Source: Cyanobium sp. E1_MAG_00006
GTDB lineage: Bacteria > Cyanobacteriota > Cyanobacteriia > PCC-6307 > Cyanobiaceae
Length of the DNA: 33,405 nt
Direction of reading: 5' to 3'
Assembly (NCBI GenBank): GCA_027488975.1
Contig: JAIYAQ010000009.1
Span: 1-33,405, forward strand
How positions within the stretch are numbered: the first letter of the stretch is position 1; each line of letters starts with the position of its first letter. Shown here in pieces: positions 32,419 through 33,405 of this stretch. A model generated the notes under the pieces. It was given only the letters and a program-made list of their open reading frames with translations. It did not search any database and was not told the DNA's origin. The position numbers and the translations under genes were made by a program.

Positions 32419-33215
32419 TTACATTGTACCAGGCGTTTAGAGGAAATTGTTTTCCAATATGATGTCGGTGGGATCGTATGGATTGTTACGTCAAAACTTA
32501 TAGATGCGAGCAATACAGCCCAAAAACAAAAAGTTGAGCTTGAGGGAAGTATTATTGTGGATGATGCAATTAGAATAAAATCTTCTAATGGGCTACCTGA
32601 GCGAAAAGTGGCTAGCCCTTTTAAAGTTTGAGAGGCTTTTTCTATATTATTGGTTAAACATATGCACTGATAGTTGTACGTACGCAAGAAGCTTTCTATC
32701 TCATTTGTTGTAAGCTGATCATCTAATAAAATGTCTCCCGTTCGAAAGTGAATAACTGGCACGATGTTTGTATCCTTGGGCATGGAGATAAACTGTCTCA
32801 ACGATCTTGCAACATGAATTAAGCTATCTTCATCATAGGATCCAGCGCTTTGATAATATCCTATTGAAACGAATGGGTATTTATGATTTCTTGGGGGATT
32901 AAGCAATTCTTTTTTCCCTAAGACAACAATCCTTAATAGCTGTATAAGAAATGCGGCAGTGCTAATTATTGTCGGCTTCACGGTAGGAATGCCTAGGCTG
33001 CATGCCAACTCTGGCACATTCAGCCACTGATCTTGTTTGGACCATCGTCTAACTTTATATGCAAGAATATTTGCAAGGAAGAAGGATTCTACCCTTACTA
33101 ATTTGACTCTATACCCATCACGTGCTATGTCAATAGCTTTGGCAAGCTGAAATAGTTGATTTCCCACGCCTCCCATTAGCAGAACGTGCTTGACAGATCG
33201 ATGAATTGGCGGCAT
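32415..33215 (-). CDS. GT11-like alpha-1,2-fucosyltransferase
   Basis: The 266 residues show GGVGNQLFQ at 15-23, the N-terminal motif of GT11 fucosyltransferases, HFRTGD at 156-161 in the place of the GDP-fucose-binding HxRRGDY, and ILPSSSTFCFWAVLL in the place of SNSSFSWWxAxL. It would add fucose or a similar deoxysugar to the repeat unit. HFRTGD departs from the consensus at the second arginine. It is the first visible gene of a five-gene overlapping unit. Only 10 bp separate its start from the stop of the dehydrogenase gene upstream. Confidence 0.82.
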   Translation of the reverse strand: MPPIHRSVKHVLLMGGVGNQLFQLAKAIDIARDGYRVKLVRVESFFLANILAYKVRRWSKQDQWLNVPELACSLGIPTVKPTIISTAAFLIQLLRIVVLGKKELLNPPRNHKYPFVSIGYYQSAGSYDEDSLIHVARSLRQFISMPKDTNIVPVIHFRTGDILLDDQLTTNEIESFLRTYNYQCICLTNNIEKASQTLKGLATFRSGSPLEDFILIASSTIILPSSSTFCFWAVLLASISFDVTIHTIPPTSYWKTISSKRLVQCK

Positions 33216-33225
33216 TTAAATTATG

Positions 33226-33405
33226 CTACTCCAGATGATCACGGCCAACTATCCACACATTCAGCCCTGAGGAAGCTGCTGCTTTGGCATCCGCGATGGC
33301 GCGGGCATCGAACAACCAGGCCGGCTGCCGCATCTGTGCCGCCAGCTCCGGCCAGGGCAGCTGCCGGAACTCCTGCCACTCCGTAAGGATCAGGGCGGCA
33401 TCGGC
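33226..33405 (-). CDS. UDP-glucose 6-dehydrogenase, C-terminal fragment (partial at window edge)
   Basis: The last 59 codons of a minus-strand gene that enters from the right: ADAALILTEWQEFRQLPWPE, then PAWLFDARAIADA and GLNVWIVGR, followed by TAG at 33226-33228. This is the C-terminal UDP-binding domain of UDP-glucose/GDP-mannose dehydrogenases (TEWxEFRxLDW, DxRN). The enzyme would supply UDP-glucuronate to the locus. Codon use is GC-rich, in sharp contrast to the gene just downstream. The start lies outside the window. Confidence 0.85.
   Translation of the reverse strand, partial: ADAALILTEWQEFRQLPWPELAAQMRQPAWLFDARAIADAKAAASSGLNVWIVGRDHLE

Noticed and set aside
1-33405. CRISPR arrays, tRNA and rRNA genes
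   Set aside because: I saw no regularly spaced repeats, cloverleaf-like segments or rRNA motifs while reading; a tRNAscan/CRISPR search would settle this.

Overview
The window comes from the chromosome of a picocyanobacterium, most likely a Cyanobium/Synechococcus relative with a GC-rich genome. The evidence is the cytochrome b559 operon psbE-psbF-psbL-psbJ preceded by a rubredoxin gene and ycf48, the NDH-1 genes ndhC-ndhK-ndhJ, the magnesium chelatase subunit gene chlD, and a cyanobacterial-type photolyase. Core genes use G/C-ending codons almost throughout.

Layout. 1-993: the right end of an IS481-family element abuts a 5'-truncated glutamate-receptor-like (GluR0-type) channel gene. 1023-3166: photolyase plus a NUDIX hydrolase. 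3309-4088: a hairpin repeat and a Phd/PIN toxin-antitoxin (TA) pair. 4102-10165: folK, chlD, an MCE/MlaD lipid-transport protein with its ABC ATPase, and yvcK. 10159-11884: ndhCKJ. 11966-13523: two HEPN/nucleotidyltransferase pairs back to back, one of them a textbook HepT-MntA. 13551-15866: rubredoxin, ycf48, psbEFLJ and a clear terminator. 15882-21348: a defence/TA zone with a CopG/VapC pair, a putative zinc protein, a ParD-like/zeta-type kinase pair, a Uma2 nuclease, a PIN toxin whose antitoxin is frameshifted, and the decayed remains of at least three more TA modules. 21345-22576 and 24575-25994: IS3- and IS481-family wreckage.

22651-33225 is an AT-rich, minus-strand surface-polysaccharide locus. 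It carries a DUF1972-type glycosyltransferase, an FkbM methyltransferase, a Wzy-like polymerase, two GT4 glycosyltransferases, a hexapeptide acyltransferase, an Amj-like putative flippase and a GT11-like fucosyltransferase. Composition switches back to GC-rich at the right edge, where the C-terminus of a UDP-glucose 6-dehydrogenase begins. Four of the polysaccharide genes overlap and form one transcription unit; the acyltransferase, flippase, polymerase and transferases together look like a Wzx/Wzy-type assembly locus in which the usual Wzx is not visible.

The observations most worth following are: (i) an uninterrupted run of eight G inside the FkbM methyltransferase, which puts a well-conserved C-terminus out of frame and looks like a phase-variation switch; (ii) the Amj-like membrane protein in the place of Wzx; (iii) the paired, divergent HEPN/MNT modules; (iv) a shared hairpin repeat beside two TA loci; (v) an intact PIN toxin with a frameshifted antitoxin.
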